From: Planctomycetota bacterium
GTDB lineage: Bacteria; Planctomycetota; UBA1135; GCA-002748355
Length of the DNA: 64,000 nucleotides
Reading direction: 5' to 3'
NCBI GenBank assembly: GCA_027021385.1
Contig: JALUUL010000079.1
Coordinates: 150,519-214,518, forward strand
The notes below the pieces were generated by a model. It was not told the origin of the DNA, searched no databases, and saw only the letters and a list, made by a program, of their open reading frames with translations. The position numbers and the translations under genes are program-made. Below are positions 35,246-43,583 of the stretch, one piece after another (position 1 is the stretch's first letter; every line of letters starts with the position of its first letter).

Positions 35246-35252
35246 TCCCCGC

Positions 35253-36698
35253 ATGAGCCAGGCACAAGTCGATCGGGATCGGGACTACCAGAACCCCCTT
35301 GTGACGCGCTACGCGGGCCGTGAGATGCGCGAACTCTTCTCTCCGCGGCGCCGCGCCCTCGTCTGGCGCGAATGCTGGATCGCGCTGGCCCGCGCCCAGC
35401 GGGAACTCGGGCTCGAGATCTCCGCCTCCCAGATCGAGGCCCTCGAGGCCCGGAAGGAGGACCTCGATCTCGATCGGGTCGCCGAACTGGAGGCCGAACT
35501 CCGCCACGACGTCATGGCCCACATCCATCATTACGGCGAGGTCGCTCCCGAGGCCCGGGGCATCCTCCACCTCGGGGCGACCTCCTGCTTCGTGACCGAC
35601 AACGCCGATCTCTGGATCTTCCGCGAAGGTCTGCGCCTTCTCGCCAGGAGGATCCGGGGCCTTCTCGGAACGATGGCCCGCAGGGCGGAGGAGTGGCGGG
35701 ATCTGCCCTGTCTGTCTTGGACCCATTACCAGCCGGCCCAGCCGACGACGATGGGACGGCGGGTCTGCACCTGGGCTCAGGATCTGAAACTGGATCTCGA
35801 GAGGATCGAGACCCTGGCCCGGAATCTCCCGTTCCGGGGGGCAAAGGGCACGACCGGAACCCAGGCCTCCTACCTTTCCCTCTTCGACGGGGACCACCGG
35901 AAGGTCCGCCTTCTGGACCGCAAGGTCGCCGAGGCCCTGGGTTTCGGAGATGTCCTCCCGCTCACGACCCAGACCTATCCGAGGAAGCTGGACCACGATC
36001 TCCTCGCAGCCCTCTCCGGGCTGGCGCAGTCCTGCGCGCGGTTCGGGATCGACGTTCGCCTCCTCTCCCACGAGGGGGAGGTCGAAGAACCCTTCGAGAA
36101 GAAGCAGATCGGATCCTCGGCCATGGCCTACAAGCGGAACCCGATGCGATCGGAGCGGATCTGCTCGCTGGCCCGGCTCGTCCTCGCCCTGTCCTCGACC
36201 GCCGGCGAGACCGCGGCCAACCAATGGCTCGAGCGCAGTCTCGATGATTCGGCGATCCGCAGGATCGCGATTCCCGAGGCCTTTCTTGCCCTCGACGCCT
36301 GCCTGCAGCTCGAGACGAACGTCCTGGCCGGCCTGCGCGTCTGGCCGAGGATGATGGAGCGTCATCTCCTCGAACACCTTCCCTTCATGATCACCGAGGA
36401 GGTTCTGATGGAAGGCGTCCGGAAGGGCGCGGATCGACAGGATCTCCACGAGAGGATCAGGCGACACGCGGTGGAGGCCGCCCGGAGAATGAAGGAAGAG
36501 GGGGCCAACAATCCTCTCCTCGGGATGCTCGAAGAGGACCCGGCCTTCGGCTTCATCCGGGGAAGGCTGCGGGATCTATGCCGGCCCGAGCGGCTTGTCG
36601 GCCGTTCACGGGAGCAGGTGGACGAGTTTCTGGAAGAGGTGCTCGGGCCGATTCTCGCCGAGGACGGCGGGGCGGCGAGTGACGAGATCAGGGTCTAG
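35253..36698 (+). CDS. purB: adenylosuccinate lyase, vertebrate-type subfamily
   Basis: PurB splits SAICAR and adenylosuccinate, releasing fumarate in purine synthesis. The 481 residues match the long subfamily that includes human ADSL, not the ~430-residue B. subtilis type. Visible are LRHDVMAHIHHYG, GILHLGATSCFVTDN, THYQPAQPTTMGRR, KGTTGTQASYL and the signature GSSAMAYKRNPMRSERICSLAR (usual SSAMPYKRNP). LERSLDDSAIRRI and LPFMITEEVLM follow. The ATG at 35253 is chosen over 35241 because the latter overlaps a likely -10 box. The 3' end overlaps the convergent TPR gene by 11 nt. Confidence 0.95.
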   Translation: MSQAQVDRDRDYQNPLVTRYAGREMRELFSPRRRALVWRECWIALARAQRELGLEISASQIEALEARKEDLDLDRVAELEAELRHDVMAHIHHYGEVAPEARGILHLGATSCFVTDNADLWIFREGLRLLARRIRGLLGTMARRAEEWRDLPCLSWTHYQPAQPTTMGRRVCTWAQDLKLDLERIETLARNLPFRGAKGTTGTQASYLSLFDGDHRKVRLLDRKVAEALGFGDVLPLTTQTYPRKLDHDLLAALSGLAQSCARFGIDVRLLSHEGEVEEPFEKKQIGSSAMAYKRNPMRSERICSLARLVLALSSTAGETAANQWLERSLDDSAIRRIAIPEAFLALDACLQLETNVLAGLRVWPRMMERHLLEHLPFMITEEVLMEGVRKGADRQDLHERIRRHAVEAARRMKEEGANNPLLGMLEEDPAFGFIRGRLRDLCRPERLVGRSREQVDEFLEEVLGPILAEDGGAASDEIRV

Positions 36699-37809
36699 AG
36701 GGGCCGCGGTCGGAGGTCTCCCCCCTCTTCCTCCGTTTCTTCGATTCCTCGATCCTCGTCAGGTAGGCGGAGGCCTCGCGGACCTTGGGCGCGTCGAAAG
36801 GAAGAGAGGTCAGACGGAGGAAGTCCTGGAAATCCCGCGAGGCTTCCTCGAGATGCCCGAGTTTGTAGTGACAGAGGGCGCGATTGTAGTACTCAGGGGC
36901 CCTCGTCGGGTCGAGGGCGATCAAGGCATCGAGGTGCTGGATGGCCTTCGCATATCGCCCCGAATGGTAGTAAAGGGCGTGGAGGATGCCGCGGCATTCG
37001 ATCTCCTGCATCTCGTATTCCCGCCTCCGCCTCCGCGCCTCGTTCTCGAGGTCGATTTGAAGGGGAGCGGGAAGTCCGGCCGCTCCTTCCTCTTCCTTGT
37101 TCCGGTAGTGCTTCTTGCGGGCCAGAACGAGATCGAGATAGGCGAGCCCCTTCGAAATGGCCTCGTCGAACTGGCGCTCACGCGCCTTGCCCTCCAGGTC
37201 CTGGATACGGTCCGCCGCGATCTTGAACAGGTACCGGCGAGCCTGGACGAGCCCGTCTCCGAGTTCGACCATGTGCTGGAAGGCCCGCTCCGCGGCGTCG
37301 AGGTAGCGCCGTGCCAGTCGGAGGTTCTCCTCGGCCTTGGCCCGGGCCTCTCTCCGTTCGGGGCTTCCCTTCGGACTGCGGCCGGCCTTGGCCTGGAACT
37401 CCCTCCATCTCCTCCGGTGGAGTTGATAGAGCCCCTGGTTGGCCTGTCCGAGTCCCAGGAAGGTCAAGTAGTCGTGTTCGCCGTCGCTGCGAAGTCCGCG
37501 GACCCTTTCGAACTGGCGAAGCGCGTCCCGGAATCGAGCCGGGTCGGAACGAGCCTGCCTGAGGAGGATCTGACCGCGAAGCTGGTTCAAGCGATAGTCG
37601 TAGGCGTCGACCTTCAGCCCCTTCTCGATCTGCTGGGAGGCGCGGGGGTAATCCTTGGAGGCGAAGTACCGCTCGGCCCTCTCGGTGTAGCCGGCCAGAC
37701 GCTCCGACTCCTCGTTCGAGAGGCCTCCGAAGGCGGTACAGGAGCCCGCGAGGAGCGACAGCGCGACCGCGAGGAATCGGCGCGGGGAAGGATGGTGGGC
37801 AGCTCTCAT
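36688..37809 (-). CDS. TPR-repeat lipoprotein
   Basis: This 373-residue protein has a lipoprotein-type signal (FLAVALSLLAGSC). The rest is almost wholly helical with TPR-like pairs, for example RAERYFASKDYPRASQQIEKGLKVDA, GILHALYYHSGRYAKAIQHLDALIALDP and PEYYNRALCHYKLGHLEEASRDFQDFLRL. Charged coiled stretches lie between them. It probably scaffolds envelope proteins. It lies 4 nt overlapping downstream of the RNA methyltransferase in the leftward ndk unit, although no shared function is apparent. Confidence 0.8.
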   Translation of the reverse strand: MRAAHHPSPRRFLAVALSLLAGSCTAFGGLSNEESERLAGYTERAERYFASKDYPRASQQIEKGLKVDAYDYRLNQLRGQILLRQARSDPARFRDALRQFERVRGLRSDGEHDYLTFLGLGQANQGLYQLHRRRWREFQAKAGRSPKGSPERREARAKAEENLRLARRYLDAAERAFQHMVELGDGLVQARRYLFKIAADRIQDLEGKARERQFDEAISKGLAYLDLVLARKKHYRNKEEEGAAGLPAPLQIDLENEARRRRREYEMQEIECRGILHALYYHSGRYAKAIQHLDALIALDPTRAPEYYNRALCHYKLGHLEEASRDFQDFLRLTSLPFDAPKVREASAYLTRIEESKKRRKRGETSDRGPSRP

Positions 37810-39026
37810 CGAGGTCCTCGTTCGAGGAAGGCGACCAGTTCGAGCCGGCCGCTGTGCGGAAACAGGTCCGCGGCCTGGAGGGCCCGGAGATCATAGCCCC
37901 TCGCGCGGAGGGGAGGGAGATCCCTGCAGAGGCTCGAAGGGTCGCAGGAGACGAGGACGAGCCGCCTGGGCGCTTTCGAGCGGAGAACCTCGATCCCCTC
38001 CTCCCCGAGGCCCTTCCGGGGCGGGTCACAGAGACAGAGGTCGAGACCTTCCGGAAGGTCCGAGACGGCGGGGGGACCGAACCCGCCTCCATGGAAACGG
38101 AAGACCCCGGCGAAACCGTTGCGCGCGGCGTTGTGCCGGGCGTCTCTGAGAGCCGTCCGGTTCCGTTCGAAGAGGTGGACCTCCCGGGCTCCCGCGGCGG
38201 CCATCCTGAGGCCGAAGACCCCGACCCCGCCGAAGACATCGGCCGTCCGCGCCCCGTCCAGTTCTCCGATGCGGTCCATGACCGGGTCGAGGAGGAGCCG
38301 GTCGGCGCGAAGGTGACTCTGGTAGAAGGAGCCCGCCGAGATCCGGAATCGGAGTTCGCGGTCGCGGAATACGACGCGGTCCGTCAAGTAGTCCCGCCCG
38401 GCCAGGGGGACTTGCCGCCTCCCCAGGTGACGGTTCCCCGGTTCGTCGTGGAGGCTCCGAACGACCCCGACCGGATGGAAGCCCCGCGGCCGGGGGAGCT
38501 CGAGGAGATCCTTCGCGAGGGCCGGCCCCTCGGGCCAGCGCCCGCCGAGGGTCGCGAGGACGATGAGCCCCTCGCCGGTCGAGGGCATCCAGCGGATCTC
38601 GAGACTCCGGGCGAAGCCCCGGCCCGATCCCTCGTCGTAGGCCTGGACCCCCCGGTCGCGGAGCAGCCGGAGGATCGAGAGGGCGGCTTTCGTCAGGACT
38701 CCGTGCTGGATCTCGCAGCGCCGGATCGGGACGAGTTCATGGCTGTTTCTCGCGAAGAGCCCGCCCTGAAGACGTCCCTCACGATCGGGGCGGAGCGGGT
38801 AGAGGAGGCGGTTGCGGAAATGACGGGGCGGACCGGGGAGAACGGGGTGGAGCCATCCGATCTCGGGGCAGGAGGCTCCGAGCACCCGGCGCAGCCGCTC
38901 CTGCAGGTCGCTCCGCAGCTCCTCGCAGCGGGATTCGTGATCCGCGAGAAAGTCGAGACAGCCCCCGCATCGGCCGAGGTGAGGGCATGGGCGGACGGCC
39001 TGTTTCCGGGCTTCCTTCCGCCTCAT
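37806..39026 (-). CDS. 23S rRNA/tRNA uracil-5-methyltransferase (RlmD/TrmA family)
   Basis: This SAM-dependent enzyme methylates uridine C5 in RNA. The 406 residues show an N-terminal Fe-S cluster set (CPHLGRCGGC, with a further Cys at ~33) and a central RNA-binding half (FRNRLLYPLRPDREGRLQGGLF). AGSFYQSHLRADRLL, the SAM site ADVFGGVGVFGLRMAAAG and DLCLCDPPRKGLGEE follow. The catalytic Cys lies in VLVSCDPSSLCRDL, followed by LQAADLFPHSGRLELVAFLER. The Fe-S cluster fits RlmD/RlmCD-like enzymes; an N-terminal TRAM domain is missing. The ATG at 39026 overlaps the upstream gene stop by 4 nt. Confidence 0.9.
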   Translation of the reverse strand: MRRKEARKQAVRPCPHLGRCGGCLDFLADHESRCEELRSDLQERLRRVLGASCPEIGWLHPVLPGPPRHFRNRLLYPLRPDREGRLQGGLFARNSHELVPIRRCEIQHGVLTKAALSILRLLRDRGVQAYDEGSGRGFARSLEIRWMPSTGEGLIVLATLGGRWPEGPALAKDLLELPRPRGFHPVGVVRSLHDEPGNRHLGRRQVPLAGRDYLTDRVVFRDRELRFRISAGSFYQSHLRADRLLLDPVMDRIGELDGARTADVFGGVGVFGLRMAAAGAREVHLFERNRTALRDARHNAARNGFAGVFRFHGGGFGPPAVSDLPEGLDLCLCDPPRKGLGEEGIEVLRSKAPRRLVLVSCDPSSLCRDLPPLRARGYDLRALQAADLFPHSGRLELVAFLERGPR

Positions 39027-40546
39027 GTCTTCTCCCCGTTCCGGGCGAGGAGGCGCCGCAGTCGGTCCTCCTCGAAACGAAGCTTCAAGGTCTTGTGGGT
39101 CCTGAGTTCGACCTTCCCCGGGGGGGCCCCCTTGGGCTTGTGGACCTCCTTGATCTTCGTGTAGAGGATCTCGCAGGTCGTCGCTCCGCGGATCCTGCTG
39201 AAGTGGAGGGCCAGGGTCGCGGCGTCGAGGAGGCTCTCTTGCGGGAGCGAGCGGCCCTTCGGGATCCTGAGGACGACGTGACTCCCGGCATGGCCGCCTC
39301 CGACATGGAGCCAGAGGTCGTTCCCCTTCGCGAGGCGGAGGGTCAGGACGTCGTTGTCCGTGTTCGATTTCCCGACCAGGACCTCGAGTCCATCCCTCGT
39401 CCGGAAGCGGCGGCAGTGGCGGAGGACGCGGTCCTTCCGGGACGGCTCCCCGCCGCGCCCGGTTCCGCTCTTCTTTCCCGGAAGGGGGAGGGATCGGGCC
39501 AGGGAGCGGAGGGTCCCGAGGTCCCCGCGATCGAAGGCTTCGCGGACTTCGGCCAGGCGGGTCTCCACCTCCCTCGCCCGGGTCCTTGCCTCCTCGAGCC
39601 CTCGAAGGGTGTGGGCGGCCCCCTCCCGCAAACGGCGGGCGCGGTCGAAGCAACGCTCCGCGTTCTCGCGGAGGTCGAGCCTCGGATCGAGCGGGATCCT
39701 GCGGGGGAGGCCCTCTTCGTACCAGTCACGGACCTCGATCTCGGTCCGTCCCCGCTCCTGGAGCCTAGGACAGGTGAGAAGGAGGTCCCCCCGGCGTTTC
39801 CATTCCTCCCAGCCCTCCTCCCGTTCCCGGCGGGATTCGAGTCCCTCGATCCTCCGTCCGAGCCCCCGCCGTTCCTTCTCCAACACCCGCTCGAGGGCGT
39901 TCCGGGTCTCGAGGAGTTCGGCCTCGAGTTCCCTCTCCGCCCAGGTCCGCGCTCGTTGTAGGGCGAGTTCGAGGACGTCGGGGGGGAGGCGGGGGGCGGA
40001 CTCCGCCGAGGGAGGGTCCGGGATCGCGGGGGGAGAACCGCCCACGGCGGCGTCCGTGGACCCGCCGCCCGGGGGGCGGTATCGGGCTCCGGGCTGGAGA
40101 TCGGCTCTCTTTCCCCCCGGGCGGTGGGCGTAGGCCAGGATGCGCCCTTCGGTGTCGCAGAGGAACCAGTTCCCCCGGGGGCCGAAGCATTCCGCGAGGA
40201 GCCGTCCTCCACCTTCCTCCTTCCGGAAGCTCAGTTCGAGGATCCGTTCGCCGGGCAAGCAACGGAGTCCGGTGAGGACCGCGCCGTGAAAAGCCTCGAG
40301 GGCCCTCGAAAGCCCGCCGTGGAGTTGCATGTCCTTTCCGAAGCGGCCGGGGTCGAGGGCGATCCGCGCGCGGTGGGGGGGGCCGCAGGCGAGACGGAGA
40401 CAGGGGAAATCCCGGAGGGGGGCCTCGCGGAACCAGAGGCAGAGGTCGAGATGTCGGTGGAGGACGCCGCTGCCTCGGATGGCTCGCCCTACCAGAAGGG
40501 GCCGCAGGGCGTAGCAACAGAGCTCGAGTTCCGCCCTCTCGGTCAT
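39023..40546 (-). CDS. rqcH: RqcH/NFACT-family ribosome quality control protein
   Basis: RqcH binds obstructed 50S subunits carrying peptidyl-tRNA and recruits Ala-tRNA to add C-terminal alanine tails. This 507-residue protein has an NFACT-N region (~1-170), a central coiled-coil arm (~195-360, LERVLEKERRGLGRRIEGLESRRE split by turns) and an NFACT-R domain. NFACT-R is marked by FRTRDGLEVLVGKSNTDNDVLTLRLAKGNDLWLHVGG and GSHVVLR, with FSRIRGATTCEILYTKIKEVHKPKGA after it. It lies in an operon with ndk (10 nt upstream) and the RNA methyltransferase. Confidence 0.9.
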   Translation of the reverse strand: MTERAELELCCYALRPLLVGRAIRGSGVLHRHLDLCLWFREAPLRDFPCLRLACGPPHRARIALDPGRFGKDMQLHGGLSRALEAFHGAVLTGLRCLPGERILELSFRKEEGGGRLLAECFGPRGNWFLCDTEGRILAYAHRPGGKRADLQPGARYRPPGGGSTDAAVGGSPPAIPDPPSAESAPRLPPDVLELALQRARTWAERELEAELLETRNALERVLEKERRGLGRRIEGLESRREREEGWEEWKRRGDLLLTCPRLQERGRTEIEVRDWYEEGLPRRIPLDPRLDLRENAERCFDRARRLREGAAHTLRGLEEARTRAREVETRLAEVREAFDRGDLGTLRSLARSLPLPGKKSGTGRGGEPSRKDRVLRHCRRFRTRDGLEVLVGKSNTDNDVLTLRLAKGNDLWLHVGGGHAGSHVVLRIPKGRSLPQESLLDAATLALHFSRIRGATTCEILYTKIKEVHKPKGAPPGKVELRTHKTLKLRFEEDRLRRLLARNGEKT

Positions 40547-40556
40547 CGGGCGGGCT

Positions 40557-41033
40557 TCATGAGCCGCCCTCCTCCTCGGGATCGTAGATCCAGCGAAGCG
40601 CTTCGAACTCGTATTCGAAGATCTCTTCTGGCCGGAAGAAGAGTTCGAGTTCCCGAGCGGCCGCCTCTTTGGAGTCGGAGCCGTGGACGAGGTTGAAGGA
40701 ATTGCTGACGCCGAAGTCGCCGCGGATCGTCCCCGCTTCCGCCCGGCTCCCGAAGGTCGCGCCCATCATCTTCCGGCAGACCGAGACGGCGTCGATCCCC
40801 TCGAGGGCGAGAGCGAGGATCGGACGGGAGGTCATGAAGCGGACGAGGCCGGGATAGAAGGGTTTGTCCTTGTGGGCCGCGTAATGGCGGGCCGCGAGGT
40901 CCTCGTCCATCCGCATCAGCTTCATGCCTGCGATCTTGAGGCCCTTGGCTTCGAATCGGGCCAGAATCCTTCCGACGAGCCCTCGTTGGACAGCGTCGGG
41001 TTTGAGTAGAATCAGAGTGCGTTCCATGCTCAT
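40557..41033 (-). CDS. ndk: nucleoside diphosphate kinase
   Basis: Ndk transfers the gamma-phosphate from ATP to nucleoside diphosphates through a phospho-His. The 158 residues match the family: RTLILLKPDAVQRGLVGRIL, YAAHKDKPFYPGLVRFM, GTIRGDFGVSNSFNLVHGSDS with the catalytic His, and AARELELFF. The C-terminal ~15 residues (YDPEEEGGS) are a small acidic extension. It is the first gene of the leftward unit with rqcH. Confidence 0.97.
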   Translation of the reverse strand: MSMERTLILLKPDAVQRGLVGRILARFEAKGLKIAGMKLMRMDEDLAARHYAAHKDKPFYPGLVRFMTSRPILALALEGIDAVSVCRKMMGATFGSRAEAGTIRGDFGVSNSFNLVHGSDSKEAAARELELFFRPEEIFEYEFEALRWIYDPEEEGGS

Positions 41034-41101
41034 GTTCCAGGTTCGGGGAGGGCCGTCGGGCCGGGCCGGAACTCGTCATCCTTCCGACCGGGGGCAGAAA
41101 A

Positions 41102-41785
41102 ATGGCCAGGGAGCATATCCTTCCCGGAGGGCCGGGACCAGTCGCCGCCCTCCTTTCGGGGTTCCTAGCCCTCCTCCCTTCCTGCCGGGTTTCCGGAGAG
41201 GGGGGGGCGCGGCCCACGGCCGTCGAGTTCCTCGGGATCGAGGTCGGGAACCTCGAACTCCGGGTCCGGGAACTCGCAAAGGAGAGGGCCCGCCTCGAGC
41301 GGAAGGCCCTCAGCCTGGAGGCGAAGGTCGACGAGGCCGCCGCCCGCAGCGACCGTGTCCAGGTCCAGCTCGCCGTGGTCATGAACGGACTCCGGAAGGA
41401 TCTCGCGCAACTGCGTTTCCTGGAGGAGGAGAGGAACAAGCAGCAGGCCAGGGCGAAGGAGGTGCGCGCGGAACTCGCCCGCATCGCGGAGGAGGAGGCG
41501 CGGCTGCGTGAGAAGCGGGAGGAGGAGGCCGCGAGGCGCCGGGAACTCCTCCGTCTGGAAGAGACCTTGAAGCGATTGGAGGCGCGGAAGAAGACCCTGT
41601 CCGAACGACTTCCGCCTCCGGCGAAGGAAGACGAGGGCGGGCCCGCGAAGAACGCCGCGAAGAAGGCCGCGAAGAAGGCCGCGAAGAGGGGCGGGGGGAC
41701 CCCGGAGAGGAAGCCGGGAGAGGTTCCGATTCCGGGAAACGGGAAGAAGAAGAAACCCGACGAGAAAGGGAAGGAGAAACGATGA
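41102..41785 (+). CDS. coiled-coil lipoprotein with Lys-rich tail
   Basis: This 227-residue protein has a lipoprotein-like signal (VAALLSGFLALLPSC). Residues ~45-170 are a continuous coiled coil (LELRVRELAKERARLERKAL... LRLEETLKRLEARKKTL). The C-terminal ~55 residues are Lys/Ala/Gly/Pro-rich with an AKKA repeat. It could bridge membrane and peptidoglycan or DNA. The family is not recognised. The stop overlaps the next start by 4 nt, so the two genes are coupled. Confidence 0.65.
   Translation: MAREHILPGGPGPVAALLSGFLALLPSCRVSGEGGARPTAVEFLGIEVGNLELRVRELAKERARLERKALSLEAKVDEAAARSDRVQVQLAVVMNGLRKDLAQLRFLEEERNKQQARAKEVRAELARIAEEEARLREKREEEAARRRELLRLEETLKRLEARKKTLSERLPPPAKEDEGGPAKNAAKKAAKKAAKRGGGTPERKPGEVPIPGNGKKKKPDEKGKEKR
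41654..41689 (+). repeat. three 12-bp tandem units in the Lys-rich tail
   Basis: GCCGCGAAGAAG is repeated three times (last copy with one change), encoding Ala-Ala-Lys-Lys units. It is an in-frame microsatellite-like repeat. Confidence 0.85.
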
Positions 41786-42264
41786 GCGAGCCCGGGCGCG
41801 AGGAGGAGGCTTCCGATCTCTCTTCGCTCTTCCGCGAATGCGCGGAGGCGAACCTGTATCTGGATCTCGATCGGATCTCCCGGGACCGGCTCGAGGCCTT
41901 GCGGGAGAGCCTGCAAGGAGAAGGGGAGGCCTTCGACGCCCGGGCGCTCGTCGAGGCTTGCCTGAAGGATCGAAGTCCCCCGGACCCCGATCTCTGCACC
42001 CGCGCCTACCGGCTGCTGCACGCGAAGGTCGCGGGAGCCGGTCTCTTCGAAGGGAGGCCTAGGCGGGGAAGGAAACTCCGCCGCGTGCGCAACCGCCTCC
42101 TCGGGACCCTCGTCGGGCAACTTCTCGTGTTCGGGATCCACGTGACCCTCGTCCTCGCCGGTCTCGTGGCTGTGAAGAGGATCTGGCCCGAGGCGGATCT
42201 CTACGCCTGGGCCGAGCGCATCCTCGGGACCCTTGGCTCGATCCTTTCCCAGATCCTTTCGTAA
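41782..42264 (+). CDS. small membrane protein of unknown function
   Basis: This 160-residue protein has an acidic helical cytoplasmic part (~1-85), an Arg-rich stretch (RPRRGRKLRRVRNR), then one membrane helix (LLGTLVGQLLVFGIHVTLVLAGLVAV). A final amphipathic helix (LYAWAERILGTLGSILSQILS) follows. The family is not recognised. Translational coupling to the coiled-coil lipoprotein suggests the two form an envelope complex. Confidence 0.6.
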   Translation: MSEPGREEEASDLSSLFRECAEANLYLDLDRISRDRLEALRESLQGEGEAFDARALVEACLKDRSPPDPDLCTRAYRLLHAKVAGAGLFEGRPRRGRKLRRVRNRLLGTLVGQLLVFGIHVTLVLAGLVAVKRIWPEADLYAWAERILGTLGSILSQILS

Positions 42265-42367
42265 GTCTTTTGCCGAAATGATTTTGGGCGCGGGTGGAAG
42301 GGGGTGTGCCTCCTTTCCCGGAGGGGCCGGGTCCAGGCCTCCCCTTCGAAAAACTGTGGAAAACCGG

Positions 42368-42396
42368 TTGAAATCCTCGAGGCGCCGGGGGATGAT
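42368..42396 (+). promoter_or_regulatory. candidate promoter for the structured non-coding stretch
   Basis: TTGAAA (42368-42373) and GATGAT (42391-42396) are separated by 17 nt and match five and four of six consensus positions. They lie upstream of the folded region that ends in a strong terminator. Confidence 0.35.
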
Positions 42397-42402
42397 GACT
42401 GG

Positions 42403-42793
42403 GCTGCGCGAGAGAGGGAAAGCTCTCGCGTCGGCCGAAGCGGGAACGCCCGCTCTCGAGGAAAGGTGACAATCAACGTGATCGTGGTCTCCCGCGCGAG
42501 CGGGAGGCACGGGGCAGGGTTCCTCCCCCAGGCTGCGCAAGGCGGTCACGACGAATGTTCCGGCCGGCCGAGCCTGTACCGAGGCTCGTCCGGCTGTCTT
42601 CGGTCGTGAAGACTTGCGATCCGGCGTTCCGGCCGGTTCCTCCCGCCGCCTGTCGGATACCCCCAACCGAAAGACACACCGCGGAGACCCGTTGCGGGGT
42701 GGAGGTCATCCCCTCCCTAACCGCCCTCTCCATCCCGTAGCGGGTCCCCTGTTTTCCATAAGGCCTCCTTCCCCCGAAGGAGGCCTTTTTTTT
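42403..42793 (+). ncRNA. candidate structured non-coding RNA
   Basis: The ~640-nt gap between the small membrane protein and the GGDEF gene has no convincing ORF but holds several stem-loops on one strand. CTCCCGC-GCGA-GCGGGAG (42489-42506) is capped by a GNRA tetraloop. A long hairpin (42546-42609) is closed by TCACGAC/GTCGTGA, with inner stems GCCGG/CCGGC and CGAGCCT/AGGCTCG. Small CCCG/CGGG hairpins follow near 42690 and 42740. A strong intrinsic terminator ends the region. It lacks tmRNA, SRP and RNase P landmarks. A 6S-like RNA, a new small RNA or a long leader remnant are all possible; the 5' end is inferred from a candidate promoter. Confidence 0.4.
42761..42793 (+). terminator. strong intrinsic terminator
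   Basis: A perfect 10-bp inverted repeat, AGGCCTCCTT/AAGGAGGCCT with a 6-nt loop, is followed directly by a run of eight T (42786-42793). It is the clearest Rho-independent terminator in the window and reads on the plus strand, ending whatever is transcribed from the non-coding stretch upstream. Confidence 0.93.
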
Positions 42794-42902
42794 GCTTGGA
42801 CATCCTTTTCGGCCTCCTGAAGATCGGGTCGCGCGGCGATTTCGCCGATACGGTTGGAGAGGGGGCGTCCTGCATTCTTGGCGGGACGTCGCGGTCAGGA
42901 AC

Positions 42903-43583
42903 ATGACGGCTCGAGGCAGACCAGGCGGTTTTTCCGGATTCCGAGCTCCCGGCGGCCGGCGGGGAAGCCGTGCCTCCGGCGGCCAGGCTCCCGTTCTCGG
43001 GATGACCCAGACCCTCCAGCTCGCGAAGCAGGAGTTCGCCCGCGCCCGCCGTTACGAATATCCGCTGACTCTCGCCGTCTGTCGGATCGACCGAATCGAG
43101 TCCCTGTCCGACCTCTATGGGCAGGACTCCCACGATCTCCTGCAGGATCAGCTGATCCGGACCTTCCAGCAACGATCCAGGTCCACGGACCTGATCGGGC
43201 GGTGGAACGAGAGCCGCCTCCTCTGGGTCCTTCCGCACACCCCGCTCGAGGGCGCCCTGGTCGCCGCCGAACGGATCCGGGCGGCTGTCGAGGAACTCGA
43301 GATCCTTTCCGGGGCGAGGCGCATCCGGGTTACCCTGTCCGCGGGTCTCGCCTGCTTCGTCCAGCGGAACACCCTGTTCTTCGATTCCGTCCTGATGCTG
43401 GCCGAGGAGGCCCTCGCCCTCGCCCAGCGCCTGGGCGGGAACCGGATCGAGGTTCTGAGCCCGCCGGCGCCCGAGGCCGATCCTGACCGGGAAGGGAAGG
43501 CGGAGTCCGAACCCTCTCCCGGGGATTTGGGATCGACCGCTTCCGGGGAGGAGAGGGGCGGGATGGACAAACCCGCCCGATGA
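42903..43583 (+). CDS. degenerate GGDEF-domain protein
   Basis: This 226-residue protein has a GGDEF fold at ~30-175: LQLAKQEFARARRYEYPLTLAVCRIDRIESLSDLYG, then LLQDQLIRTFQQRSRSTDLIGRW, and ETLSAG-like VTLSAGLACFV. At the catalytic turn, where RYGGDEF is expected, the sequence reads RWNESRL, so diguanylate cyclase activity is very unlikely. It may act as a sensor, binding protein or structural domain. The tail is acidic and disordered. It overlaps the GT-C gene by 4 nt. Confidence 0.75.
   Translation: MTARGRPGGFSGFRAPGGRRGSRASGGQAPVLGMTQTLQLAKQEFARARRYEYPLTLAVCRIDRIESLSDLYGQDSHDLLQDQLIRTFQQRSRSTDLIGRWNESRLLWVLPHTPLEGALVAAERIRAAVEELEILSGARRIRVTLSAGLACFVQRNTLFFDSVLMLAEEALALAQRLGGNRIEVLSPPAPEADPDREGKAESEPSPGDLGSTASGEERGGMDKPAR

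Noticed and set aside
42470..42793. RNase P, tmRNA or SRP RNA as identity of the non-coding stretch
   Set aside because: A short GGGCAGGGTTCC string recalls RNase P, but the other conserved blocks are absent. The tmRNA tRNA-like ends and the SRP GGAAGCAG loop are also missing.
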